A stretch of DNA of 45,107 bases, from NCBI RefSeq assembly GCF_003570705.1, contig NZ_QWVT01000039.1, positions 1-45,107 on the forward strand, in the 5' to 3' direction. The notes beneath the pieces were generated by a model. It had not been told where the DNA came from. It saw only the letters and a program-made list of their open reading frames with translations, and ran no database searches. The first letter of the stretch is position 1. The number at the start of each line of letters is the position of its first letter. The stretch is from Mesobacillus zeae. Its GTDB lineage: Bacteria; Bacillota; Bacilli; Bacillales; Cytobacillaceae. Shown here piece after piece: positions 35,424 to 43,572 of the stretch. The translations under genes were made by a program, and so were the position numbers.

Positions 35424-35561
35424 ATATAATTATGTTTCGTTATTATACTAACTGGTTCCATTTAAGTCCGGTTAAATGACTTTGCAGAAAATCAAAATAT
35501 AGAAATATATAGAAAACGGGTTTTGGTATATGGAATGTTACCATGCTCTCAAGATATAAAG

Positions 35562-35653
35562 TGTGGATTTGAAATAAAGTCACGAAGTTTATAAAAAAGA
35601 TGCGATGTTTTGAATAAAGACGAGATGTTTATAAAAAAGTTACGATGTTTTAC
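35562..35653 (+). repeat. Right-type end of the Tn7-like element with four TnsB-like boxes
   Basis: TGTGG terminus, then the AAAG cores at 35576, 35596, 35616 and 35636, exactly 20 bases apart. The boxes follow the pattern AAAAG(T/A)..CGA.GTTT. A hairpin (ACCCCTT / AAGGGGT, 35652-35681) followed by T separates them from the tnsA start, an arrangement also seen at the right end of Tn7. Confidence 0.8.
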
Positions 35654-35687
35654 CCCTTTGGATATTTTTGTCTGAAGGGGTGTTTTT

Positions 35688-35717
35688 ATGACTAAAAGAA
35701 AAAGAACATCTGAATAA
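35688..35717 (+). pseudogene. tnsA: tnsA stub
   Basis: The ATG at 35688 opens MTKRKRTSE followed by TAA. The (A/T)KRKR(T)..E start and its place just inside a right-type end fit TnsA, the endonuclease subunit of Tn7-like transposases. The rest is missing or eroded. Confidence 0.5.
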
Positions 35718-35725
35718 AAGGTGGA

Positions 35726-36076
35726 TTAAGGAATTATTGAGTGACATAGAGTTGTTCCGTTAAAGGGCCATATTGTTGAGTAATCTAAATGGAGAATGAA
35801 CCCTAAAACAGCCCCATCATCTAACGCATTCTTAATGGTATAAGTGTATAAAACTTCTCCATATTGATCACGAGTGGTCCGAGCTAATTTGCCTTTAGCT
35901 TGTTTTTTATTTTCATTAAATATCGGTGTACCTGTAAAATCAAATCATGTAGAGTTTGGAAAGAATCCCTTAATCACTTCCATCCCTTCTGCACTTATCG
36001 CACGATAGTATTCATCTACGACAAACACAATATATTGCCCCATTAGTTTTTTAAAGCGCTGAGTGCCTAATACTTG
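35726..36076 (-). pseudogene. Type I restriction endonuclease subunit R (HsdR) fragment
   Basis: The minus strand reads VVDEYYRAISAEGMEVIKGF, then FPNST-stop-FDFTGTPIFNENKKQAKGKLA and RTTRDQYGEVLYTYTIKNAL. This is the SF2 helicase motif II/III region of HsdR. A Trp codon has become TGA. Both ends of the gene (normally about 1,000 codons) are gone. It is probably old defence cargo of the Tn7-like element. Confidence 0.75.
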
Positions 36077-36491
36077 GCAAGAAGAAGTTTACCGATAAGG
36101 TCTTGGCTGTCGGAGCTATGCTGGTGGTCATCTTGGGGGTAAGCATGTTCAACTGCGGTCTGGGGCTTTCTAGAATCGCTTTATTTACGCCGTCCAGCGT
36201 AGTAGTTGCCCAGATCAGCGATGACGCCCAGCATGTGAAGACTCATTTGGAACCGTTCACATACGAGACCATTGTGCTCGAAGTGGGCACACGATGGTGT
36301 GGAACGTGCAGGCGACTCCCGAACATTTGAATGGCTGCAACAACCGCCTCTTTTTAAATGAGTATGGGATTGAGAAGTCACTGGAAGTAGAAGAAAACCT
36401 CATCGTTTTCACACCAGAGAAACCGGGAACCTACATGTACAGCTGTTGGATGGGAATGATCCACGGTGTAATCATTGTGAAAGAAGCATAG
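36077..36491 (+). pseudogene. Cupredoxin-domain copper protein, 5'-truncated and frameshifted
   Basis: One frame gives KFTDKVLAVGAMLVVILGVS (a membrane helix) and reaches PFTYETIVLEVG. A shift near 36290 leads to VWNVQATPEHLNGCNNRLFL, then EKPGTYMYSCWMGMIHGVII and a stop at 36491. The motifs (NGCNN; YSCWMGM) are the copper ligands of cupredoxin domains attached to TauE/SafE-type metal exporters. The N-terminus is replaced by the hsdR fragment. Confidence 0.7.
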
Positions 36492-36570
36492 GAGGAAGTA
36501 AAAGCTCCATAAAGAAACTCGGCTGTATCCAATGGGGATAGCTGGTTTTAAAAATATTTAGAAAATCCAG

Positions 36571-36599
36571 TTGACAATCCGTCTACTACGTATTACGAT
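36571..36599 (+). promoter_or_regulatory. Sigma-A promoter candidate upstream of padR
   Basis: TTGACA, 17 bases, TACGAT. It lies 220 bases before the padR start and upstream of the palindromic sites. Confidence 0.5.
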
Positions 36600-36633
36600 A
36601 TACCTGTAATATGTCACACTGGATACCGACATC

Positions 36634-36704
36634 ACTGAATAGTGAGGTTGCAAAAATATTTTTAAGAAAAATATTTGACCACCCCTACTACTCGGTGATA
36701 CAAT
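36634..36704 (+). promoter_or_regulatory. PadR operator and second promoter candidate
   Basis: ACTGAATAG (36634-36642) is repeated in inverted, slightly altered form, CTACTCGGT (36688-36696). A promoter, TTGACC-N18-TACAAT (36675-36704), lies across the right arm. The same ACTGAATAG arms occur before the ABC genes (37574-37620), so both may be controlled by PadR. Confidence 0.5.
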
Positions 36705-36774
36705 GTACACGTAATAAGCAATACTTAATAGCGTGATTTTCCAAAAGCTATTAAGTAAAAATTCCCCTTAGGAC

Positions 36775-36807
36775 TAAGTTATACTGAATATAAGTCAGAC
36801 GAAATAG
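36775..36807 (+). promoter_or_regulatory. 33-base element shared with the ABC genes, copy 1
   Basis: TAAGTTATACTGAATATAAG and the next 13 bases match 37640-37672 at 29 of 33 positions. It ends close to the padR ribosome site. Confidence 0.55.
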
Positions 36808-36821
36808 AGGAGGCTCTGAAC

Positions 36822-37142
36822 ATGGAAAATTTAACTGAAATGCTGAAGGGTTCGCTGGAAGGCTGCGTGCTGGAAATCATCAGCCGCCATGAAACCTATG
36901 GCTACGAGATTACCCGCCGCCTGAACGAGCTTGGGTTTACCGAAGTCGTGGAAGGAACGGTCTACACCATCCTCGTGCGATTAGAAAAGAAAAAACTGGT
37001 GAACATGGAAAAGAAACCGTCAGATATGGGGCCGCCCCGCAAGTTTTACTCACTTAATGAGGCTGGCCGCCAGGAACTTGAATTGTTTTGGAAAAAATGG
37101 GATTTTGTATCATCAAAAATCAACGTCTTAAAGTCAATCTAG
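36822..37142 (+). CDS. PadR-family transcriptional repressor
   Basis: A 106-residue protein with the PadR winged helix: LKGSLEGCVLEIISRHETYG, then YEITRRLNEL, EGTVYTILVRLEKKKLV and GPPRKFYSLNEAGR. It is short, without the long C-terminal helix bundle of larger PadRs, which is normal for this subgroup. It leads an operon with a DUF1048 protein and an ABC exporter and is probably its ligand-responsive repressor. AGAGGAGG precedes the ATG. Confidence 0.9.
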   Translation: MENLTEMLKGSLEGCVLEIISRHETYGYEITRRLNELGFTEVVEGTVYTILVRLEKKKLVNMEKKPSDMGPPRKFYSLNEAGRQELELFWKKWDFVSSKINVLKSI

Positions 37143-37213
37143 CTTCATAAGATATTCCGTCCGATATTTTTGGAGTGTCTTGTTCAGCTTTATAAAAAAG
37201 GAGGAAAAATAAC

Positions 37214-37555
37214 ATGATGGAAATGTTCAAAAAAATGATTGGTGATAAAAAAGAGTACAAAATGAATATGGCACGGGTTGAAGCCCTGCCAGAGGATTAC
37301 CAGTTTGTATTTAAGAAAATTCAAAACTACATGTGGAATTTCTCAGCGGGCAGCGGGATGGATATGCTGCACATGCAGTATGAATTAATCGAGTTGTTCG
37401 AAGCCGGTGCGGCCGAAGGCAGACAAGTGCTGGAAATCACTGGGGACGACGTGGCGTCCTTTGCCGACGAACTAGTAGCAAACGCTAAAACCTATGTCGC
37501 CAAGTATCGTGAAGATTTGAATCAGAGTATCATGGAGCGATTGGGAAAAAAATAA
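37214..37555 (+). CDS. DUF1048 protein
   Basis: A 113-residue helical protein. MFKKMIGDKKEYKMNMARVE, then LPEDYQFVFKKIQNYMW and LVANAKTYVAKYREDLNQSI fit DUF1048, small cytosolic proteins commonly encoded between a PadR and a DrrAB-type exporter. The role is unknown. Confidence 0.8.
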   Translation: MMEMFKKMIGDKKEYKMNMARVEALPEDYQFVFKKIQNYMWNFSAGSGMDMLHMQYELIELFEAGAAEGRQVLEITGDDVASFADELVANAKTYVAKYREDLNQSIMERLGKK

Positions 37556-37573
37556 ATTCAATAGATAATACCG

Positions 37574-37620
37574 ACTGAATAGCTGGTTACAAATGTGAAT
37601 TGCCACCTTTACTATTCAGT
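37574..37620 (+). promoter_or_regulatory. Second PadR-type palindrome
   Basis: A perfect 9-bp inverted repeat, ACTGAATAG (37574-37582) and CTATTCAGT (37612-37620). TTGCCA (37600) may be a -35 box. Confidence 0.5.
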
Positions 37621-37639
37621 TATATTTTTAACCTGGTAA

Positions 37640-37672
37640 TAAGTTATACAGATTATCAGTCAGACTAAATAG
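37640..37672 (+). promoter_or_regulatory. 33-base element shared with padR, copy 2
   Basis: It matches 36775-36807 at 29 of 33 positions and lies 25 bases before the ABC ATPase gene. Confidence 0.55.
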
Positions 37673-37697
37673 CGCTTTTTATAAGGAGGAAAAAAGT

Positions 37698-38459
37698 ATG
37701 AGCAATGCATCGATTTCTGTAAAAGGGTTAAAAAAATCCTTTAAAGACAAGGAAGTCTTAAAGGGGGTGGATTTTGAGGTGCGGCGTGGCGAAATTTTCG
37801 CTCTGCTGGGCTCAAATGGAGCGGGTAAGACGACGACGGTCAACATCCTCTCGACGCTGATGAAGCCTGATGGCGGCGAAATAGGTATTTGCGGCTATGA
37901 CGTTCAGCGTCAACCGGATCATATTCGCCAGAGCATCAGTCTGACAGGGCAGTTCGCAGCTTTAGACGGCATGCACACAGGAAGGGAAAACCTGGTGATG
38001 ATCGCCAAGTTGCGGGGAGTTTCCAATCCCGCTCAAGTTGCCGACAATCTGCTTGCAAAATTCAGCCTGACCGATGCGGCCAACCGCCGGGCTGACCAAT
38101 ATTCCGGCGGGATGAAGCGCCGGCTTGACATCGCCATGAGCCTGATCGGGACGCCGGCAGTCATTTTTCTCGACGAACCGACGACAGGTCTTGACCCTGA
38201 AGCGCGGCTTGAAGTCTGGGATACCGTCAAAGAGCTTGCCGGCAGCGGCACGACCATCTTGCTGACGACCCAGCACTTGGAGGAAGCCGAACAACTGGCG
38301 GACCGTATCGCCATCCTGCATGGCGGAAAAATCATCACGACCGGTACCCTTACCGAACTCAAAGAGATGTTCCCGCCAGCGAAAGTGGAGTATATCGAGA
38401 AGCAGCCGACATTAGAGGAAATTTTCCTTGCTATCATCGGCAAAAAGGAGGAAATGTAA
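37698..38459 (+). CDS. ABC exporter ATPase (DrrA-like)
   Basis: A 253-residue protein: Walker A LLGSNGAGKTTT, signature YSGGMKRRLDIAMSL, Walker B VIFLDEPTTGLDPE and H-loop TTQHLEEAEQLAD. It has the DrrA-type 'GQFAALD' Q-loop. It is shorter than daunorubicin-type DrrA because the C-terminal extension is small. It powers the permease encoded 1 base downstream. AAGGAGG precedes the ATG. GC content is visibly higher than in the surrounding genes, which fits horizontal transfer. Confidence 0.92.
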   Translation: MSNASISVKGLKKSFKDKEVLKGVDFEVRRGEIFALLGSNGAGKTTTVNILSTLMKPDGGEIGICGYDVQRQPDHIRQSISLTGQFAALDGMHTGRENLVMIAKLRGVSNPAQVADNLLAKFSLTDAANRRADQYSGGMKRRLDIAMSLIGTPAVIFLDEPTTGLDPEARLEVWDTVKELAGSGTTILLTTQHLEEAEQLADRIAILHGGKIITTGTLTELKEMFPPAKVEYIEKQPTLEEIFLAIIGKKEEM

Positions 38460-38460
38460 A

Positions 38461-39210
38461 ATGAAAAGCAGAACAGGGGTATTACTAGGGCGTTTAATGC
38501 GCAACATCATGCGCAGCCCGGATACGATTATTACGGTGGCGATTACGCCGATTGCGATGATGCTGCTGTTTGTCTACGTATTTGGCGGCGCCATAAAGAC
38601 AGGAACGGAAAACTACGTCAATTATTTATTGCCGGGAATCTTGCTGATGGCTATCGCATCCGGAATCTCTTACACTGCCTTTCGGCTGTTTGGGGATGTA
38701 AAGAGCGGGCTGATGGCGCGTTTCATTACCATGCCGATCAAGCGCTCATCGATATTGTGGGCTCATGTGTTGACATCGCTTGTTTCTAATGGGCTTACTG
38801 TCGTGGTGGTTATCCTCGTCGCGCTCATAATGGGTTTCCGTTCCAGCGCTGGTATCCTGGAATGGCTCGCGGTAGCTGGAATACTCGGGCTGTTTACGCT
38901 GGCACTGACATGGCTGGCGGTCATTCCCGGTTTGAAAGCGAAGTCTATGGAAGGGGCGACAGCCTTCTCGTACCCGCTGATTTTCCTGCCGTTTATCAGC
39001 TCGGCCTTTGTCCCAACCGAAACCATGCCTAAAATTGTCCGTGCGTTCGCTGAGAATCAGCCCGTGACTTCAATCGTGAATGCCATTCGTGCTCTCTTGT
39101 ATGGAGGGACTGTTGGCAACGATATCTGGGTCGCGCTTGCCTGGTGCGTCGGCATCATGGTCATCACTTACTTCTTCGCCATTAAAGCATTTAAACGCCA
39201 GTTAGGGTAA
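38461..39210 (+). CDS. ABC-2 type exporter permease (DrrB-like)
   Basis: A 249-residue protein with six hydrophobic helices. ABC-2 landmarks are MRSPDTIITVAITPIAMMLL, the central FGDVKSGLMARFITMPIKRS and the late FSYPLIFLPFISSAFVPTET. Together with the ATPase it should export a hydrophobic compound or drug. AAGGAGG lies across the end of the ATPase gene, 9 bases before the ATG at 38461; the same frame is open further upstream inside the ATPase gene but without a ribosome site. Confidence 0.92.
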   Translation: MKSRTGVLLGRLMRNIMRSPDTIITVAITPIAMMLLFVYVFGGAIKTGTENYVNYLLPGILLMAIASGISYTAFRLFGDVKSGLMARFITMPIKRSSILWAHVLTSLVSNGLTVVVVILVALIMGFRSSAGILEWLAVAGILGLFTLALTWLAVIPGLKAKSMEGATAFSYPLIFLPFISSAFVPTETMPKIVRAFAENQPVTSIVNAIRALLYGGTVGNDIWVALAWCVGIMVITYFFAIKAFKRQLG

Positions 39211-39264
39211 GTAAACAAACCATTATGGGATTAGCCATATCGATAGGTGGTAATGACGGATTGG

Positions 39265-39562
<298 letters not shown>

Positions 39563-39584
39563 CTTTTTTGAAAAGGGGATTATT

Positions 39585-40214
39585 ATGTATATTCCAAAAT
39601 ATTTTAAGATCACAAATGTTGATGAAATTTGGGGTTTTGTTCAAAAAAACTCTTTTGGCACGATTGTCACAACAGAACAAGGGAAACCAATTGCCACTCA
39701 TTTGCCTTTGGGGTTAAATAAAAAAGGTGATGATTACTATATTACTGGACATATGGCTTATGGGAATCCTCAGTGGAGAACATTTGAAACCTGTGAAGAT
39801 GTGCTTATTATGTTTCAGGGATCACACGCTTACATCTCTTCGTCTTGGTATGGGCATGAAGAAGTTCCAACATGGAATTATCAAGCCGTCCATGTATATG
39901 GTAAAGCAAGCATTTTAGAGAAAGATGAATTAATAGAAGAATTAACAACAATGCTGAAAAAATATGAAGAAGATCGGGAAAATCCAGTTTTATGGGATAA
40001 ACTTTCTCCTGATCTTTTAGAAAGAGAATTGAAAGGTATAGTTGGATTTAAGATTAAGGTGGGAGAAATTCAGGCTGCATATAAATTAAGCCAGAATCGA
40101 AATGAAACGGATTATATCAACATCATTGATAAATTACAAAATGAAGGAAATCCAGATTCGAAACAAATGGCAGAAATAATGGAAAAGAGATTGAAGAACA
40201 TTGCACAAAAATGA
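39585..40214 (+). CDS. paiB: PaiB-like FMN-binding negative regulator
   Basis: A 209-residue protein of the FMN-binding split-barrel PaiB/YlzI family: MYIPKYFKITNVDEIWGFVQ, then HMAYGNPQW and SSWYGHEEVPTWNYQAVHVY. In B. subtilis paiAB lowers the expression of sporulation and degradative-enzyme genes. AAAGGGG precedes the ATG. paiB is intact whereas paiA is cut, so the pair was probably intact when it entered this place. Confidence 0.9.
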   Translation: MYIPKYFKITNVDEIWGFVQKNSFGTIVTTEQGKPIATHLPLGLNKKGDDYYITGHMAYGNPQWRTFETCEDVLIMFQGSHAYISSSWYGHEEVPTWNYQAVHVYGKASILEKDELIEELTTMLKKYEEDRENPVLWDKLSPDLLERELKGIVGFKIKVGEIQAAYKLSQNRNETDYINIIDKLQNEGNPDSKQMAEIMEKRLKNIAQK

Positions 40215-40358
40215 TCAAACTTTTTTATAAAATCGAAACATAAACCTGCTGGATAAGAATCCATTTTGATCAATCTTTTTTCAAAATGGATTCTTTTTAT
40301 TTACCATAGAATGTGGGTTTGTATGATGTTTTTGATCAAACTTTATTTCTAAGCTACA
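40208..40358 (-). repeat. Left-type end of the Tn7-like element with three spaced boxes
   Basis: Three boxes of the form TGATCAA(A/T)CTTT lie at 40212, 40268 and 40333, and the end is GCTACA. The last CTTT ends 14 bases before the terminus, mirroring the other ends. A similar but shorter copy lies at 3914-4025. The first bases overlap the paiB stop region. Confidence 0.75.
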
Positions 40359-40372
40359 TAAAGCTGAGTGAA

Positions 40373-40403
40373 AAAGAGACAAGCCGGCGTAGCTTGTCTC
40401 TTT
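40373..40403. terminator. Bidirectional terminator just outside the Tn7-like element
   Basis: A perfect 12-bp stem, AAAGAGACAAGC / GCTTGTCTCTTT, with a 7-nt loop. The 3' end of the DUF5692 pseudogene is next to it. Confidence 0.8.
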
Positions 40404-40414
40404 ACAGTTCTAGC

Positions 40415-40811
40415 TCACGTATTTTCCTGTCCGTCTACGAGTCCGTTGGAGGAATAGTATTGGAATTCGCGGGTTACGGTTTCCAAAATATTCAGTGCTA
40501 GAATAAAAGGCGGGAACACGAGGGCCCATTTTTTATCGGGTAGGCCCGGAATGAACCTTAAAGCAAGGAAGCCTAGCGCTCCAGCAAGGGCAGAATAGAC
40601 TTTCGCCCAATGGAACCATGTACCGACACTGCTGTCAGCTCCGGCTGTCTGAGGCCAGACGACAAAAGACAGAACGAGAGGAAGGGCAAGAAAGATTGCA
40701 AGTGAAAACCACTTATTGATCCTTGCCAATTCATTGACCAGTATGAGGCCTCCGAGAACTACTAAAAAGGCCTACAGCTTGATCCTAGGCTAAAGAATCC
40801 CATAAGAACAT
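40415..40811 (-). pseudogene. DUF5692-like membrane protein, broken
   Basis: From an ATG at 40811 with AAAAGGAGG before it the minus strand reads MFLWDSLA and then TAG. The next frame gives LVVLGGLILVNELARINKWF, then VGTWFHWAKVYSALAGALGF and NGLVDGQENT-stop. Nonsense, a frameshift in a T run near 40770 and loss of the C-terminal part (the family is longer, as I remember it) make it a pseudogene. The function of the family is unknown. Confidence 0.6.
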
Positions 40812-40960
40812 AATGATTGCCTCCTTTTCATTTGAAGTAAGTTAAACCTTTCCTTCGCATAAAGTATAGGAAATCAGTTTCACAACGAGGCAACACTTTT
40901 TTAACAATCCTGTAACATACCAGGACAATAAAAAACCGTACAGCCGTTATTCTCTCCTGA

Positions 40961-41155
40961 TTAAATAGAAGGAAAACGTTGCTGCTTATTTTCCCAAAAA
41001 ACAACCCCCTTATCATCACCTTGTAGTTTATAGGCGGTTGCTTCTAAATCAAAATGATCTTCATAGTAACCCAAGTGCAAATGTTGAGTCGAATCAAAGT
41101 CATCGGCACTCACTTCCTTTATTTTTGAATAAACGAACCATTGAAAAATAGGCAC
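40961..41155 (-). CDS. Hypothetical protein, uncertain
   Basis: A 64-residue frame, QWFVYSKIKEVSADDFDSTQ, ending FWENKQQRFPSI. It is in the same frame as the gene upstream, directly after its TAA, and has no clear ribosome site. It may be a real small gene, the tail of a formerly longer protein, or chance. I do not recognise a family. Confidence 0.3.
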   Translation of the reverse strand: MPIFQWFVYSKIKEVSADDFDSTQHLHLGYYEDHFDLEATAYKLQGDDKGVVFWENKQQRFPSI

Positions 41156-41173
41156 AAGCCAGCTTGATATCCG

Positions 41174-41581
41174 TTAAGCCTCTAATTTTATCATTGCACC
41201 AAAGTATTGTGATGCTGTGGTGAACGCAATGAAAGCGCATAGCTCGCTAATTTCCTCTTCTGTAAAAGAGTCCTTTAGCAATTCGAAAACCGAGTTTGGT
41301 ATTTCTCCTTTTACCTGTAAAAATACTTCGGCGAAACCAACCGCGAAAGATGTTTTATTGTTGAATTGATCAGGCTCGGGTTTTCCTTTTGCCTTACAAT
41401 ACTCGCATCCGTTTTGCTGAGCCAATGTTCTTCTTACTTGTTCTTTTAATTCAGAAGAAAGCTGTCCGCTTTTTTCGAGTACTTTTCCTAAATGACTCCA
41501 CCCATTGAGTAATTCTGGGTTATGCCCCAGTAGCCTTTCAAATGGTGTGGTACCTATAATTGATTCTTTGATTCTTGCCAA
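41174..41581 (-). CDS. Carboxymuconolactone decarboxylase/AhpD-like protein
   Basis: A 135-residue helical protein. FERLLGHNPELLNGWSHLGK, KEQVRRTLAQQNGCEYCKAK (the family CxxC redox pair) and SELCAFIAFTTASQYFGAMI fit the CMD/AhpD fold. Members act as peroxidase partners or decarboxylases; the exact role is unknown. The TTG at 41581 is 8 bases after AGGGAGG. An ATG nearer to that site lies in another frame. It is divergent from an Lrp-type regulator that may control it. Confidence 0.85.
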   Translation of the reverse strand: MARIKESIIGTTPFERLLGHNPELLNGWSHLGKVLEKSGQLSSELKEQVRRTLAQQNGCEYCKAKGKPEPDQFNNKTSFAVGFAEVFLQVKGEIPNSVFELLKDSFTEEEISELCAFIAFTTASQYFGAMIKLEA

Positions 41582-41702
41582 ACATAACGCCTCCCTGTAT
41601 AAATATAATATATTGTTAAAGAATAAATTTACATTTCGTTTTTAAAGAATTGTATTCTAATGATTTACGTATGAAACGAATTTCAGGAGGATTTTTGCAC
41701 AA

Positions 41703-42152
41703 ATGAAAATCGACGAGATTGATAGAAAGATTATAGATGAATTAAGTAAAGATAGTCGTTTATCCATGAGGGAGCTGGGAAGAAGAGTGAATTTGTCGTC
41801 GCCTTCGGTCACTGAAAGGGTAAGGCAGATGGAGTCATTCGGAATGATTAAAGGATATAACATCAAGGTTGATTATGAGAAATTAGGTTTACCAATTCAA
41901 TGCATAATAGAAGCAACGGTTAAAAACGGGGACTATAAATCTTTTCGGAAATACATAGAGGGACTTCACAATGTGGAGTTTTGTTACCGTATTGCCGGAA
42001 ACGCCTGTTATATGCTTAAATTGCAGTTTGAATCCTTTGCCAAAGCAGAAGAGTTTATCAATGCTGTCAGCCCGTTTGCTTCCACGGTTACGCATTTTAT
42101 TTTTTCTGAAGTACCGACCAATCTTATGTTGAATGTGGACCGTCTAAAATAA
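41703..42152 (+). CDS. Lrp/AsnC-family transcriptional regulator
   Basis: A 149-residue protein. The N-terminal helix-turn-helix is IDRKIIDELSKDSRLSMREL, then GRRVNLSSPSVTERVRQME. The C-terminal RAM/ligand-binding domain covers about 65-145. The family senses amino acids or related metabolites and often controls the adjacent divergent gene, here the CMD-type protein. AGGAGG is 12 bases before the ATG, a little far. Confidence 0.9.
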   Translation: MKIDEIDRKIIDELSKDSRLSMRELGRRVNLSSPSVTERVRQMESFGMIKGYNIKVDYEKLGLPIQCIIEATVKNGDYKSFRKYIEGLHNVEFCYRIAGNACYMLKLQFESFAKAEEFINAVSPFASTVTHFIFSEVPTNLMLNVDRLK

Positions 42153-42208
42153 GATGAGGGGCAGTAAACGTTCTTATTACAGGAAGGCTGTTGAAATGTT
42201 GAAATTTT

Positions 42209-42240
42209 GCAGGCGGCGATACTATAATCGCCGCCTGTTA
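42209..42240. terminator. Bidirectional terminator between convergent genes
   Basis: An 11-bp perfect stem, CAGGCGGCGAT / ATCGCCGCCTG, with T or A-rich sides. Confidence 0.75.
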
Positions 42241-42254
42241 TACATATTAGTGGA

Positions 42255-42836
42255 TCAAGTCTGCTCCTCCGTAATATACGTTTTTACAGTGGGTGGTACA
42301 TATGTATTGAATAGATCCAGCAGTTTGCCTGGGTCTTCATCCACTATTGCCATTGACCTGTATTTTTCATTCAGGAATTCCTCATCAGTCATATGGTTAA
42401 ATAGTGCGACGAGGGGATCGTAATAGCCATTGATGTTTAGGAGTCCGCATGGCTTTTGATGTAGTCCCAGCTGGGCCCAGGTAAAAATCTCGAAAAATTC
42501 TTCCAGTGTTCCCGGACCGCCCGGCAAAGCCATGAATCCTTCTGACAGTTCTTCCATCTTAGCCTTTCTTTCGTGCATGGAATCAACAATAATAAGTTCT
42601 GTCAAATTTTTATGCGAGATTTCTCTTTTATCAAGAAAACCAGGCATGACGCCAATCACTTTCCCGCCTTCATGCAGAACTGAATTTGCGACTGCACCCA
42701 TAACACCGACGCTTGCGCCGCCATATACAAGCGTAATATTTCGTTGAGCCAATTCTTTCCCGAGAAGCTGTGCACTTTTAATATAAATATCCGACGCCCC
42801 GTTACTCGATCCGCAAAATACAGCCAAAGATTTCAC
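42255..42836 (-). CDS. LOG-family nucleoside 5'-monophosphate phosphoribohydrolase (YvdD-like)
   Basis: A 193-residue protein with the TIGR00730 landmarks: LAVFCGSSNGASD, LVYGGASVGVMGAVA, MHERKAKM and the active-site LPGGPGTLEE. LOG proteins split AMP-like nucleotides into base and ribose phosphate, and in plants release cytokinins. The length is standard. The GTG at 42836 follows AGGAGG by 7 bases. It is a single gene. Confidence 0.92.
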   Translation of the reverse strand: MKSLAVFCGSSNGASDIYIKSAQLLGKELAQRNITLVYGGASVGVMGAVANSVLHEGGKVIGVMPGFLDKREISHKNLTELIIVDSMHERKAKMEELSEGFMALPGGPGTLEEFFEIFTWAQLGLHQKPCGLLNINGYYDPLVALFNHMTDEEFLNEKYRSMAIVDEDPGKLLDLFNTYVPPTVKTYITEEQT

Positions 42837-42954
42837 CTTAACTCCTCCTATTGTAGTTACTATTTAATAAGTATATAAAACTTTCTGTACTTTGTTAAAT
42901 GATGGGCAGAGAGAAAAAAAGAAGCCGCTCATGTGAGAGCAGCTCTGCCGCAGT

Positions 42955-43425
42955 TTATCTGCGATATTCTTTTTCTGTTCCGTTAGCATAAGTGATCTCC
43001 ACTTCAACCGACTTTGCATCCGCAGGCACGCTGAAGGCTTTTTCCACTTCTTCGAGTACTTCTGCATCAGGAGTCATTTCATCGAATATAAAGTCTTTAA
43101 ACTTCTTGTCAAGCTCTTTCATCGCCTCGTCACCATTCAGGTTAATATTTTGCTCCTTATCTTGAATTGAGGCCTCGGTTGTTTTTTTCTCCACATCATA
43201 GCCTGCATCAATCGCGTCATTTGTGTCAGAAAGGTCAACGTCCAGGCCGAAATCGGTGAATTTATATTCTGCCTTTGCCTGTTCGTCCGTCTTCGGCGCC
43301 TCTTTTGGAGGGTTCTTCACTTCCTCTTTGTCTGAACAGCCTGCCAAGCGATAGCCAGAACGAAAAAACAAGGAGGAAGATACTATGAAAAAGCCTCTAT
43401 TAGTCTCTCCGGGAAACTTGTTCAT
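42955..43425 (-). CDS. YusW-like lipoprotein with a damaged signal peptide
   Basis: The mature part (LAGCSDKEEVKNPPKE, then YKFTDFGLDVDLSDTNDAID and EVEKAFSVPADAKSVEVEIT) looks like a YusW-type surface lipoprotein of about 130 residues, with the lipobox LAGC. The N-terminal stretch is not a signal peptide, being polar and with FFRSGYR before the lipobox. No ribosome site precedes the ATG at 43425. Shifting one base gives FFVLAIA, a normal core. The gene is probably not expressed correctly; see the inversion noted at 43367-43422. Confidence 0.55.
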   Translation of the reverse strand: MNKFPGETNRGFFIVSSSLFFRSGYRLAGCSDKEEVKNPPKEAPKTDEQAKAEYKFTDFGLDVDLSDTNDAIDAGYDVEKKTTEASIQDKEQNINLNGDEAMKELDKKFKDFIFDEMTPDAEVLEEVEKAFSVPADAKSVEVEITYANGTEKEYRR

Positions 43426-43572
43426 GAATCAGTTGGGGGAAAGACGATTTACCAAAAATAATATTGTCAGTTTTAATGCCGATTTTTGAAGGGAATTTTC
43501 AAAATTGGCTTTTCTTCATTGATAAAAAAGTTCAAAAATTAACCGAATGATGATTGTGTTTGCTGTTAATAG

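Noticed and set aside
35572-35653. CRISPR-like short tandem repeats
   Set aside because: The repeats are 20 bases, contiguous and degenerate, without spacers; they fit transposase-binding boxes.
39655-39672. Second sigma-54 promoter (TTGGCACGATTGTC)
   Set aside because: It lies inside the paiB coding sequence and the -12 part does not fit.
43385-43489. 34-codon plus-strand gene with excellent ribosome site (MKKPLLVS...)
   Set aside because: After a few residues the sequence is the reverse complement of the lipoprotein start region; an inverted gene start explains it better than a new gene.
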